Below, one piece after another: positions 22,101 through 29,846 of a DNA stretch of 64,000 bases. Origin of the DNA: Ramlibacter ginsenosidimutans (lineage in GTDB: Bacteria; Pseudomonadota; Gammaproteobacteria; Burkholderiales; Burkholderiaceae_C); contig NZ_JAEPWM010000006.1 of assembly GCF_016654015.1 (NCBI RefSeq), forward strand, positions 186,001 to 250,000, in the 5' to 3' direction. Numbering within the stretch: the first letter of the stretch is position 1; the number at the start of each line of letters is the position of its first letter. A program made the position numbers and the translations under genes. The notes under the pieces are model-generated. The model ran no database searches. It was not told the origin of the DNA and saw only the letters and a list, made by a program, of their open reading frames with translations.

Positions 22101-25100
22101 GCGTGCGCTTCGTGCCCGCTCCGGATTTCGCGGGCAATGCCGGTGGACTGCAGGTGCGTGCGTGGGACCAGAGCAGCGGCACCGCCGGAGGCTACGCTGA
22201 CGTCACGGCGAACGGAGGGTCCACCGCGTTCAGCGCGCAGGCGTACACGACGGACGTGACGGTGACTCCGGTGAACGATGCGCCCGTGCTGGTGTTCGGC
22301 GGCCTCATGGACCTCACGGTGACCGAGGGATCCGTCACGAGCCTGGGCCTGGGCAGCGTGAGCTACGGGCCCGGTGGCGGCGCGGACGAGGCGAACCAGG
22401 CCCTGGCGTACCGGGTGACGGCCGTGCCGCCATCGGCGTTCGGCACCATCCAGCTCGCCGACGGCACGGTCGTCGCCGCGGGCCAGAGCTACACGCTGTC
22501 GGACATCGAGGGCCTGCGTTTCGTGGTGGCCGCGGGCGTGACCAGCGGCAGCGCCACCTTCGCCATGACCGTGCAGGACAACGGCGGCACGCTCGACGGC
22601 GGGGCCGACAGCCTGTCCCAATCGATGCTGCTCACCGTGCGCAACGTGGCGCCGGTTCTCTCCGGCAGCAATCCGCTGACCGCCCTGGCGGAGGACGCCG
22701 CCAGCAACAACGGTACGCTGGTCGCCGATGTGGTGAACGGGAAGATCAGCGATCCCGGCGCGTCTTACGGAATCGCGGTGATAGCCGCCACCAACCCGAA
22801 CGGCAGCTGGCAGTACAGCCGCGACAACGGCGCGAGCTGGCAGGCGTTCACCGGCGTGGGCACGACCTCGGCCATCCTGCTGGCGGCGGACGGCGAGGAC
22901 CGGCTCCGCTTCGTTCCCGCCGCGGACTGGAACGGCACGGCCGGCGGCCTGGTCTTCCGCGCCTGGGACGGAAGCGGCGCAACGGCGGGCGCGACCACGG
23001 GCGACACGAGCACCACCGGCGGCGCCAGCCCCTACAGCGTGCAGACTGCGGAGGCGATGGTGACGGTCTTCGCCGTCAACGATCCGCCGGTGCGCACGGC
23101 GGGCACGGTGGCCAACCTCACCGTCGCCGAGGACAGTGCTTCCGCGAGCCTGGGGCTGGGCGCAATTGCGTACAAGCCTGGCGGCGGCAGCGACGAAGCG
23201 ACGCAGGTCCTGACCTATACAGTCACTGGCTTGCCGCCGGCCTCGCTCGGCGCCGTCACGCTGGCCGACGGCACGGCGGTCAGCGCTGGCAGCTACACGC
23301 TCGCCCAGATCCAGGGCATGCGCTTCGCCGCGGCCGCGAACGCGAACGGGACCGGGACCTTCTCGTTTGCCGTCACGGACAACGGCGGTGGAACCGACAC
23401 TCTTGCGCAAAGCCTGCAGATCACCGTCACGCCGGTGAACGATGTGCCGGTGCGTACGTCTGGCGGCGTATCCAACCTCGCTGTCGCTGAGGACAGCGGG
23501 TCCACGAGCCTCGGCCTGGTCGCGCTCGCCTATGGGCCCGGCGGCGGCGCCGACGAAGCGACGCAGACATTGACGTACACGGTGACGACCTTGCCTCCTT
23601 CGTCGCTCGGACTCGTGACGCTGGCCGATGGGACGGCCGTGACCACCGGCACCTACACCTTGGCTCAGATCCAGGGCATGCGCTTCGCCACGGCTGCCGA
23701 TGCGAACGGCACCGGCAGCTTCTCCTTTGCCGTGACAGACAACGGCGGTGGAACCGACACGCTCACGCAAAGCCTGCAGATCACGGTGACGCCGGTGAAC
23801 GACGCGCCGGTGCGCACGGCAGGATCGGTGGCTGGCCTCACTGTCGCTGAGGACAGCGGGTCCACGGGCCTCGGACTCGGCGCGCTCTCCTATGGGCCTG
23901 GGGGCGGCACCGATGAAGCCACGCAGTCACTGACGTACACGGTCACGGCCTTGCCGCCTTCGTCGCTCGGACTCGTGACGCTGGCCGATGGCACCGCCGT
24001 GACCACCGGCACCTACACGCTCGCCCAGATCCAGGGCATGCGGTTCGCCACCGCGGCGAATGCGAACGGGAGCGGCAGCTTTGCCTTCGCCGTCACCGAC
24101 AACGGCGGTGGAACGGACACGCTCGCGCAAAGCCTGCAGATCACGGTGACGCCGGTGAACGACGCCCCGGTGATCACCAGCAATGGCGGCGCGCCTGCCG
24201 CGAGCGTTGCCATGCCGGAGAACACCACCTTCGTGGGCGTCGTGACCGCTTCCGACGTCGATACGGCGCCGGCCAACCTGGTCTTCGGCATCGGCGGCGG
24301 TGCGGACGCGGCGCTGTTCGCGATCGACCCCGCGACCGGCGCGCTCTCCTTCCTGCAGCCGCCCGATTACGAGCGGCCGGCCGACGCCAACCGGGACAAC
24401 GTGTATGACGTGGTGGTGCAGGTCGGCGACGGCAGCCTCGCCGCGCAGCAGGCACTCTCCGTGCGTGTCACGGACGTCGCTGACACCGTGGCACCGCCCG
24501 CGCCCGTGACGCAGGCACCCGCACCCGCACCCGCACCCGCTCCTGCGCCTGCGCCTGCGCCTGCGCCGGTACTGGACCTCGCCCCTGCGCCAACGCCGGC
24601 GTCGGCATCCGCTCCTGCAACGGCGCCGTCGACGCAGCCCGCGACAGCGCTGCTGCCGCCCGCTGCCGCGCCCGCCGCTGCGGCGACCCGGGCGGCTCCC
24701 ACGGCCAGCACCGTGCATGACGCGACCGGCGCCGTCTCGCTGCAGGACGCGCTGGGCCCGACGATGCCGACCCCGATCACCTCGTTCAACAGCAGCCCGC
24801 CGTCGTTGGCGAACGCGCCGGCGCGCCTCGCGCTGGCGGCGGACACCAGCCACGTGCTGCACACGGTGGTCCTGGACCGCGCCGGGCTCGAGCTGATCTC
24901 CGGCGACCCCAGCACCCAACTCGTGCTGGCGCGCTTTGGCATCGACAGCCAGGGGGACGCCTTGCGGCTCGCCGACCTGCAGCGTTCGCTGCACTCGTCC
25001 GCGTTCGCGCACCAGTTCGACCGGCTGCGCGACTCCGTGCGGGAGGAGTTGCACCTCGACGACGCCGTGACCCTCTCCGCCGCGAGCGTCTCGCTGGGCC

Positions 25101-25291
25101 TGTCGCTGGTGTACGTCGTCTGGCTGATCCGGGGTGGGGTGCTGGTGGGCAGCTACCTCTCGGCGCTGCCGGCGTGGCGGCTGCTGGATCCCTTGCCGGT
25201 GCTGTCCCGCGTCGAGGACGAGGACGATGACGAGGAACCGCTCGAAGGCGCAGAGCCCGAGGGCCAGCACACCTTGCGGAGCTTCGGATGA
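16103..25291 (+). CDS. giant repeat protein with LEPR-type N-terminus, SBBP and cadherin-like modules and C-terminal membrane segment
   Basis: A 3062-residue protein, probably exported or displayed on the surface. The N-terminus has no classical signal peptide. Instead it has a basic start and the motif MEPRLLYSADL (22-32), the LEPR-XLL type found on very large repeat proteins. Residues about 80-310 contain FEANQGQ (86-92), typical of domains preceding SBBP propeller repeats. SBBP-like units (DAQGNVYVTG, DSSGNVYAAG) run to about 735. From 738 to about 2795 come ten cadherin-like modules with PGGG(A/S/T)DEA and five longer interleaved modules with WQYS(L/R)D. A Pro-Ala stretch (about 2803-2870) and a hydrophobic segment (2997-3034, SLGLSLVYVVWLIRGG and PAWRLLDPLPVL) precede an acidic tail. 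ATGA overlaps the kinase gene. Confidence 0.88.
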   Translation: MHWLRRLLTDRDGRRIPIAEPMEPRLLYSADLTAGLMLASSVDAAAPEVRTVTSAGEYAASTATNASTTAAGGAVQTAYAALRMGFEANQGQAAPGVDYVAQGSDYGVALAGGNAQLTLVTDQGVQSVTMTLQGAHTATAQAEDLQATTSNSIVGSDASKWRTGIANYGAVRYANVYDGVDVRYYGTQRQLEYDFIVAAGADASAIRLQFQGSAGATVDADGNLVLQVAGSDGTVRFKAPVAYQRGADGQLEAVASRYALQADGSVGFALGAYDSSRELVIDPVLDYATYFGDNNFDNAVAVATDAQGNVYVTGRTNSVNASSGPLLPVIGPGGGSGDVYVAKFSSDLSTLLWSTRIGGANGDQGNAIAVDANGNVAVAGWTKSNDFPTKNATQASISGGGDGFVLKLNASGALVFSTYVGESNASDSANAVAFDSSGNVYAAGQASNSNLLSSALQAVFGNSDNAFVNKYASNGDLLWSQLLGGNSTDAANGIAVGGGGSVYVVGQTQSSNMSVLFGQQSALSGSSDGFLARLDGTDGTVGWSTYLGGSSTDSASAVAVNAGKVYVVGTTHAGSSISFTTTAGAFMTSSPTSNKDTGFVRVYDTTKTGAASLLYSSYLGGSGSDTPSGVAYAGGRVVVTGLAGSSDFPVTGGAVQATNAGSSMYVAVLNPAGGGSADLQYGTYYGEKMTPGGVAIYGGRAYVVAATAVTGYGTAGSYQPAISNNTDGVVAAFDLFSNTAPTLNGVVQPSAILEDSGGGSGFLVSSLIAGQVSDPDAGALAGIAIVGSPGSANGTWQYSLDNGSTWAAVGSTSASSALVLAADTQSRLRFVPAADYAGTASAGLTIRAWDRTNGTTGSRVDASVTGGITAFSSNSFGVDQAVTPVNDPPVRTGGTVVDVTTLEDQTVDLGLGGLSYGPGGGADEASQVLTVTVTGLPTGLGNVVLSDGTTLVALNTAYTVNDLKGMKFVPAANVSGTGVFSWKVTDNGGTANGGSEKLLQSLQVTVTAVNDAPVRLSGSVANLSVVEGSPAASLGLASVSYGPGGGADEAAQSLSYQVIAVPAANVGRIVLADGTTTVVAGTSYSLAQIQGMQFLAGSVASGSGTFAFTVKDNGGTASGGVDTLVQSLAIAVVNQAPTLDGLNPLSMLEDDATDQGMLVSTLVAGHIADPLGASGIAVTGASDPHGTWQYTLDGGTTWSAIAGVSDSQALLLASDANTRVRFVPQADWNGSAAGLSVRAWDRSAGTAGQLADTTVNGGSSPFSAQLQTASVTVTPVNDPPVIVAGSVANVTARAGTSTSLGLTGLAYGPGGGSDEAGQSLTFTVTGVPPAALGTLLLADGLTAVAAGNAYTLAELQGMQFAPATGVTSGSGSFAFTVRDSGGTAFGGSDSLAQSLTITVANQAPVLAGANALPDVAEDAAANNGATVAQLVSGRITDPAGAHGIAVVAAANANGEWQYSRDDGGTWHAFTGVATTTATLLTTEDRIRFVSAPNWNGTAGGLVFRAWDGSGGTAAQESGDTTVTGGSSPYSDATAEATVTVLAVNDAPVRSAGAVANLTVAEDSASTSLVLGTLAFGPGGGADEAGQVLTYAVVAVPPATLGQVTLADGTVVAPGSYTLAQMQGMRFLAAANANGTAAFSFQVNDGGGTANGGVDTLVQSLQITVTPVNDPPVRTAGSVANLSVAEDSGASSLGLSGLAYAPGGGADEAAQTLTYTVTVLPPAALGQVTLADGTAVGVGSYTLGQIQGMRFQAAANANGSGNFAFTVQDGGGTANGGSDTLAEALNIVVSAVNDAPVRLSGTVGDLTVVEGAPATSLGLAGLAYGPGGGADEAGQSLGYRVTAVPAPSVGRIVLADGTTVVAGGSYTLAQLQGMQFASASVASGSGIFSFTIQDNGGTANGGIDTVAESLRIAIVNQAPTLDGLNPMTLREDPSSNDGVLVADLVNGHIADPLHVQGVAIAGAADPNGSWQYSLDAGATWTAIAGVSDQHALLLGADANTRVRFVPAPDFAGNAGGLQVRAWDQSSGTAGGYADVTANGGSTAFSAQAYTTDVTVTPVNDAPVLVFGGLMDLTVTEGSVTSLGLGSVSYGPGGGADEANQALAYRVTAVPPSAFGTIQLADGTVVAAGQSYTLSDIEGLRFVVAAGVTSGSATFAMTVQDNGGTLDGGADSLSQSMLLTVRNVAPVLSGSNPLTALAEDAASNNGTLVADVVNGKISDPGASYGIAVIAATNPNGSWQYSRDNGASWQAFTGVGTTSAILLAADGEDRLRFVPAADWNGTAGGLVFRAWDGSGATAGATTGDTSTTGGASPYSVQTAEAMVTVFAVNDPPVRTAGTVANLTVAEDSASASLGLGAIAYKPGGGSDEATQVLTYTVTGLPPASLGAVTLADGTAVSAGSYTLAQIQGMRFAAAANANGTGTFSFAVTDNGGGTDTLAQSLQITVTPVNDVPVRTSGGVSNLAVAEDSGSTSLGLVALAYGPGGGADEATQTLTYTVTTLPPSSLGLVTLADGTAVTTGTYTLAQIQGMRFATAADANGTGSFSFAVTDNGGGTDTLTQSLQITVTPVNDAPVRTAGSVAGLTVAEDSGSTGLGLGALSYGPGGGTDEATQSLTYTVTALPPSSLGLVTLADGTAVTTGTYTLAQIQGMRFATAANANGSGSFAFAVTDNGGGTDTLAQSLQITVTPVNDAPVITSNGGAPAASVAMPENTTFVGVVTASDVDTAPANLVFGIGGGADAALFAIDPATGALSFLQPPDYERPADANRDNVYDVVVQVGDGSLAAQQALSVRVTDVADTVAPPAPVTQAPAPAPAPAPAPAPAPAPVLDLAPAPTPASASAPATAPSTQPATALLPPAAAPAAAATRAAPTASTVHDATGAVSLQDALGPTMPTPITSFNSSPPSLANAPARLALAADTSHVLHTVVLDRAGLELISGDPSTQLVLARFGIDSQGDALRLADLQRSLHSSAFAHQFDRLRDSVREELHLDDAVTLSAASVSLGLSLVYVVWLIRGGVLVGSYLSALPAWRLLDPLPVLSRVEDEDDDEEPLEGAEPEGQHTLRSFG
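23071..24150 (+). repeat. three in-frame 360-base tandem repeats inside the giant gene
   Basis: Blocks beginning at 23071, 23431 and 23791 are each exactly 360 bases (120 codons); the phrase GCCGGTGAACGA recurs at 23431, 23791 and 24151. The second and third blocks are nearly identical over long stretches (for example GGACTCGTGACGCTGGCCGA in both), which points to recent duplication or gene conversion. Unit number could vary between strains. Confidence 0.9.
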
Positions 25292-27783
25292 AGTTGCTCA
25301 ACACGCGGACCTACATCTCCCTCGGCCTCGTGTCGCTGGTGAGCACGGTGCTGCTGGCGGCGTCCTTCCTCGGACTGGTGCCGGACCGCGAGGGTGCGGT
25401 CCGGGACGCGCGCGTGAGCCTGGCGGAGGCGCTGGCGGCCACCAGCACGGCGCTCCTGAACAGCGGCGATGCGCGGCCGCTGGAGGACGTGCTGCGCTTC
25501 GTCGAGAGGCGCAACCCGGACCTGCTCTCCGTGGGGCTGCGTACCGTGGACGGAAAACTGGTGCTGGCCGTGGGCGATCACCTGCGCGGATGGGTGCCGA
25601 TCGAGAACAGCGCCGCCCACGACGGCGAGATCCAGGTCAGCCTGCAGCGCGCAGGACAGCCGTGGGGGCAGCTCGAACTGCGGTTCGCGCCCATCACGGA
25701 GCCGGGCCTGGTGGGGCTGCTGCAGACGCCGCTGATCCCGTTGCTGACGTTCTGCTCGGCGCTGTGCCTGCTCGGATTCCACGTGTACCTCACGCGCGTG
25801 CTGCGCCATCTCGATCCCTCGCGCGCGATCCCCGGCCGCGTGCGTTCGGCGCTGGACTCGCTGGCCGAGGGCCTGCTGGTGATCGACCAGGGCGAACGCG
25901 TGGTGCTCGCCAACGAGGCGATCGTGCGGCTGCTGGGCAAGACGAACGAGGAGCTCACCGGCGTTCCCGTGGGCAGCATCGCGTGGCTCGATGCGGCGGG
26001 GCAGCCCCTGAAGGCCGGTTCGCAGCCCTGGTCGGTTGCGCTGGCGCAGGGCGTGGTGCAGCGCGAGCAGCATTTCAAGCTGCTGGACGCGGCCGGCCAG
26101 GAACACAGTTTCGTGGTCAACTGCTCGCCCGTGCTGGCCACCGGCGGCCGTGCTTCCGGTGTGCTGATCAGCCTGGAAGACGTCACGCAGCTCGAACGCA
26201 GCCGCGTCGAGCTGCGCGCGGCCCGGGACGAAGCGGAGGCCGCGAACCGCGCGAAGAGCGAGTTCCTCGCCAACATGAGCCACGAAATCCGCACCCCGAT
26301 GAACGCCATCCTGGGCTTCACCGAGCTGCTGCGCCGCGGCTACGGCAAGAGCGAGCGCGAGTCCTCGCGCTACCTGGACACCATCCACCACAGCGGCAGG
26401 CATCTCCTGGGTCTCATCAACGACATCCTCGACCTGTCGAAGGTGGAGGCGGGCCAGCTCACGGTGGAGAAGATCGCCTGCGCGCCGCACGAAGTGGTGC
26501 AGGGTGCGCTGGCGGAACTGGCCCTGAAGGCGCGGGAGAAGGACCTGCGCCTGTCGCTGCGCCTGATGACGCCCGTGCCGGAACGGGTGCAATCGGATCC
26601 GGCGCGCATCCGGCAGGTCGTGCTGAACCTGCTGAGCAACGCGGTGAAATTCACCGAGCAGGGCAGCGTGGAAGTGGTGCTGGCCTGCAACGGCACGGCC
26701 TACAGCATCGAGGTGAACGACTCCGGCATCGGCATGGACCCGGCGAAGGTGGAGTCCATGTTCGATCCGTTCACGCAAGCGGATGCGTCCATCACCCGCC
26801 GCTTCGGTGGCACGGGCCTGGGCCTGGCCATCAGCCGCAAGCTCGCGCGCGCGCTCGGAGGAGACCTGGTGGGCAGCAGCCAACCGGGCGTGGGCACGAG
26901 CATGCTGTTCACCTTCGGCACGGGCGCGCTGGAGGGCGTGCGCCTGCTGGACGCGACCGCCGTCCAGACGTCCCATGCCGAGGCAGTAGCGACGCGCACG
27001 CGCTGGCATATTCCGGCGGCGCGCGTGCTGGTCGTGGACGACGGTCCCGAGAACCGCGAGCTGATCTCGCTGGTGCTCGCGGAGCAGGGCCTCTGGGTCG
27101 AGGAAGCGGAGAATGGCCAGGTGGCGCTCGACAAGCTCGCCCAGGGCGCATTCGACCTGGTGCTGATGGACATGCAGATGCCTGTGCTCGACGGCCATGC
27201 CGCCACGCGCGAACTGCGCAGGCGGGGCATGAAGCTGCCGGTCGTGGCGCTGACGGCGCACGCGATGAAGGGCTTCGAGGAGGAGGTGATGAAAGCCGGC
27301 TGCACGGCCTACCTCACCAAGCCGGTGGATATCGACGCGCTCCTGCAGCAGGTCGCGCAGCTGCTCGGGGGCTCCGCGAGCGAAGAGCGTCCGGTCACCC
27401 GGCCTGCGTCCATCTTCGGCGAATTGAGCATCCCGGCGCCGCTGGAGGGTGCGATCCGCTCGCGCTTCGCGAACAGTGCGCGGCTGGTGCCGATCGTGCG
27501 CAAGTTCGCCGGGCGGCTGGCGCAGCAGCTTGCGCATACGCGCAATGCATTCGCGGCCGGCGACCTCGCGGAGGTGGCGCGCCTGGCGCATTGGCTGGCG
27601 GGCGCGGCAGGGACGGTGGGCTACGACGCGTTCACGCCGCCCGCCAGGGAGCTGGAGGCAGCGGCGCTGGCCGGCGACACTGCACTGGCCGAGGGAGTCC
27701 TGCAACGCCTCGCGCGGATGGCGGACCAACTCGAAATCCCGGAACTCGCGTCGGCAGAGCTCGGAGGCACGATCGTCCCATGA
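25288..27783 (+). CDS. hybrid histidine kinase with receiver and HPt domains
   Basis: An 831-residue membrane sensor. A helix at about 9-31 and another at about 146-167 flank a periplasmic domain of about 115 residues. A PAS domain (about 190-300) leads to HisKA with SHEIRTPMN (His332), an HATPase domain (NLLSNAVKFTE, GGTGLGLAI), a receiver (VLVVDDGPENREL, phospho-Asp628 in LVLMDMQMP) and a C-terminal HPt-like domain with His768 in RLAHWLAGAAG. This is the BarA/ArcB type layout for multistep phosphorelay. Its start overlaps the giant gene stop (ATGA), and its own stop overlaps the response-regulator start, so sensor, substrate and regulator are translationally coupled. Confidence 0.93.
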   Translation: MKLLNTRTYISLGLVSLVSTVLLAASFLGLVPDREGAVRDARVSLAEALAATSTALLNSGDARPLEDVLRFVERRNPDLLSVGLRTVDGKLVLAVGDHLRGWVPIENSAAHDGEIQVSLQRAGQPWGQLELRFAPITEPGLVGLLQTPLIPLLTFCSALCLLGFHVYLTRVLRHLDPSRAIPGRVRSALDSLAEGLLVIDQGERVVLANEAIVRLLGKTNEELTGVPVGSIAWLDAAGQPLKAGSQPWSVALAQGVVQREQHFKLLDAAGQEHSFVVNCSPVLATGGRASGVLISLEDVTQLERSRVELRAARDEAEAANRAKSEFLANMSHEIRTPMNAILGFTELLRRGYGKSERESSRYLDTIHHSGRHLLGLINDILDLSKVEAGQLTVEKIACAPHEVVQGALAELALKAREKDLRLSLRLMTPVPERVQSDPARIRQVVLNLLSNAVKFTEQGSVEVVLACNGTAYSIEVNDSGIGMDPAKVESMFDPFTQADASITRRFGGTGLGLAISRKLARALGGDLVGSSQPGVGTSMLFTFGTGALEGVRLLDATAVQTSHAEAVATRTRWHIPAARVLVVDDGPENRELISLVLAEQGLWVEEAENGQVALDKLAQGAFDLVLMDMQMPVLDGHAATRELRRRGMKLPVVALTAHAMKGFEEEVMKAGCTAYLTKPVDIDALLQQVAQLLGGSASEERPVTRPASIFGELSIPAPLEGAIRSRFANSARLVPIVRKFAGRLAQQLAHTRNAFAAGDLAEVARLAHWLAGAAGTVGYDAFTPPARELEAAALAGDTALAEGVLQRLARMADQLEIPELASAELGGTIVP

Positions 27784-29708
27784 TGGAACAACTCGATCCA
27801 GCAGGAGCCGCATCCCGCGCGAGGGCGCGCGACGCGGAGCGCGAGGGACCGGTCACGCAGCCGACCGTCTTCGCGCCGGGGGAAGACAAGCTGTCGGAGA
27901 GCGAACTGCGGGCGTTGTCGCCGCAGGACGTGCTGTGGCGCCATCGCTCGGGTCCGGCGCTCTCGGATGCGTTGATCATGATGGTCGACGACGAGATGCT
28001 GAACATCGAGATGACGCAGGCCTTCCTGCAGGAGGCGGGCTACCGGCACTTCGTCTACACCGACGCGCCGGAATTCGCGGTCGCGATGATGCGCAAGGAA
28101 GTCCCGGCCGTGCTGCTGCTCGACCTGAGCATGCCGAAGGTCAACGGGCTGGACATCCTGGCCACCATGCGCGACGACCCGGTGCTGCGCCACGTGCCCG
28201 TCATCGTCCTCACCATCAGCACGGATCCGCATGTGAAGCTCAAGGCGCTCGCCATGGGCGCGATGGACTTCCTGTCCAAGCCGGTGGATCCGAGCGAGCT
28301 GGGCCTGCGCATCCGCAACACGCTCGCGGCGAGCGCCTACCGCGAGTACCTCGGCCACCACGACGCGCTGACCGGGCTGCCGAACAAGCAGCGCTACCGG
28401 CAGCAGGTGGTGGACGTCCTCGCGGCCGCCGACGCGGCCGGCAATTCCGGTGCGTTGCTGCACGTCGGTGTCGATGCCCTCGGCCGCATCAACGATGCGC
28501 TCGGGCGCACGGTGGGCGACCAGATGCTGCAGCGCATCGCCAAGCGGCTGGCAAGCTGCGTGCAGACCGAGTCGGGCGGCGAACTCAGCTCGGAAAAGTT
28601 CGAGCCGGCGCTGTTCCGCTACGACGGCGACGAGTTCGCCATCGTCGTACCGTACATGGAAGGCGTGCACACCGCCGCCGCCTTCATCAGCAAGCTGCTC
28701 GAGGACGGCGCGGTCAGCTACCACCGCCACGGCGCTCCCGAGGTGTTCGTGACCTGCAGCATCGGCGTGTCGGTCTTCCCCGCGGACGGCATGGACGCGG
28801 ACCTGCTGATGCGCAACGCGGGCATGGCGCTGCGCCACGCGAAGCAGGCGGGCCGGCATCGCTACGAGTTCTTCTCGCCGCGCTTCAACGAAGTCGCGCA
28901 GAGCCGGCTGGACCTCAGCGCCGAATTGCGGCACGCGATCCGTCGTGACGAGATCGACCTGTTGTACGAGCCGCGCGTGGACCTCACGACGGGGCTGGTC
29001 GTGGCCGCGCAGTCGCTGGTGCGCTGGAAGCATGGCTCCGGCCGCGTGATCCAGGGCGACGAGCTCATGGACCTCGCAGGCAGCTCAGAGATGGACGTGG
29101 CGCTGGCCGAATGGAGCTTCGACCAGATGCGCGCGCACACGAAGAACTGGCGCGGCGCCGGATTGGTCCCGGTGCCCACCGGGATCAAGGTGTCGATGGC
29201 CAACATGCTGCCCAGCGACCTGGGTTACCTCGTGAACGCCGCCATCTCCGCCGGCATGGATCCGCGCACGATCTCGCTGGAACTGCAGCACGTCAGCGCG
29301 CTGGACAGCCTCCCGGCGAAGGAAACGGCGGCCATGGAAGCGCTGCGCCAGAAGGGCGTGCGCGTCGCGCTGGACCGCTTCGGCTGCGTCGCGTCCATCG
29401 CGCACCTGCGCAAGCTCGTCTGCGACGAGATCAAGGTCGACCCCTCGTTCGTGAAGGACCTGGAACAGGACGGCACGGCCCAGGCCATGCTGCTGGGCAT
29501 CGCCGACGTGGCGCGCAGGCTGCGCCTGTCGTGCGTGGCATGCTCGGTCGACACGCCGGCCCAGCTCGCGTTCCTGCGCAGGAACGCCTGGGACCTGGGG
29601 CAGGGCGCCGTCTTCGGCGAGCCGCTTCCGGGGCTCGCGTTCGCGGCCAAATGGCTCACGCGCAGCGGCAAGCCGCAGCGCCTGCCCTTCCCGGACGGCG
29701 TGCGCTGA
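27780..29708 (+). CDS. response regulator with degenerate GGDEF and EAL domains
   Basis: A 642-residue regulator: a receiver after a 60-residue leader (IMMVDDE, phospho-acceptor in LLLDLSMPKVNG), a GGDEF domain (about 195-375) and an EAL domain (about 385-630). The GGDEF signature reads YDGDEF, non-consensus at its first position. The EAL signature is AAQSLVRW where active enzymes have EALVRW, so the catalytic Glu is lost. The DDFG motif reads DRFG. A phosphodiesterase role is therefore unlikely; binding c-di-GMP or a partner is more plausible. ATG at 27780 overlaps the kinase stop (ATGA); ATG at 27783 is an alternative. Confidence 0.92.
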   Translation: MMEQLDPAGAASRARARDAEREGPVTQPTVFAPGEDKLSESELRALSPQDVLWRHRSGPALSDALIMMVDDEMLNIEMTQAFLQEAGYRHFVYTDAPEFAVAMMRKEVPAVLLLDLSMPKVNGLDILATMRDDPVLRHVPVIVLTISTDPHVKLKALAMGAMDFLSKPVDPSELGLRIRNTLAASAYREYLGHHDALTGLPNKQRYRQQVVDVLAAADAAGNSGALLHVGVDALGRINDALGRTVGDQMLQRIAKRLASCVQTESGGELSSEKFEPALFRYDGDEFAIVVPYMEGVHTAAAFISKLLEDGAVSYHRHGAPEVFVTCSIGVSVFPADGMDADLLMRNAGMALRHAKQAGRHRYEFFSPRFNEVAQSRLDLSAELRHAIRRDEIDLLYEPRVDLTTGLVVAAQSLVRWKHGSGRVIQGDELMDLAGSSEMDVALAEWSFDQMRAHTKNWRGAGLVPVPTGIKVSMANMLPSDLGYLVNAAISAGMDPRTISLELQHVSALDSLPAKETAAMEALRQKGVRVALDRFGCVASIAHLRKLVCDEIKVDPSFVKDLEQDGTAQAMLLGIADVARRLRLSCVACSVDTPAQLAFLRRNAWDLGQGAVFGEPLPGLAFAAKWLTRSGKPQRLPFPDGVR

Positions 29709-29714
29709 AGCGGG

Positions 29715-29733
29715 GGCCACGGACCGCGTGGCC
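29715..29733 (+). terminator. hairpin after the export gene cluster
   Basis: GGCCACG and CGTGGCC form a 7-base perfect stem around a 5-base loop, 6 bases after the response-regulator stop. No T-run follows, so it may only mark the 3' end of the message. Confidence 0.35.
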
Positions 29734-29846
29734 TCCTCCATTGGGCCTCCTAATGGAATCCACCGAGAGGCGCGCTGCGCGCGGCCAGCGTAGACTGGCT
29801 GCGGCCGACTGGGCTTTCCAGGGCCACCCCGCGTGAGGAGGCCTTC

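Noticed and set aside
23071-24150. Regular repeats as a CRISPR array
   Set aside because: Units are 360 bases, in frame and protein-coding, without spacers.
16103-25291. Giant protein as a type I secreted RTX adhesin or PEP-CTERM protein
   Set aside because: No GGxGxDxxx nonapeptides, no adjacent ABC ATPase or TolC, and the C-terminus lacks a Pro-Glu-Pro motif with Arg-rich end; the Pro-Ala stretch is internal.
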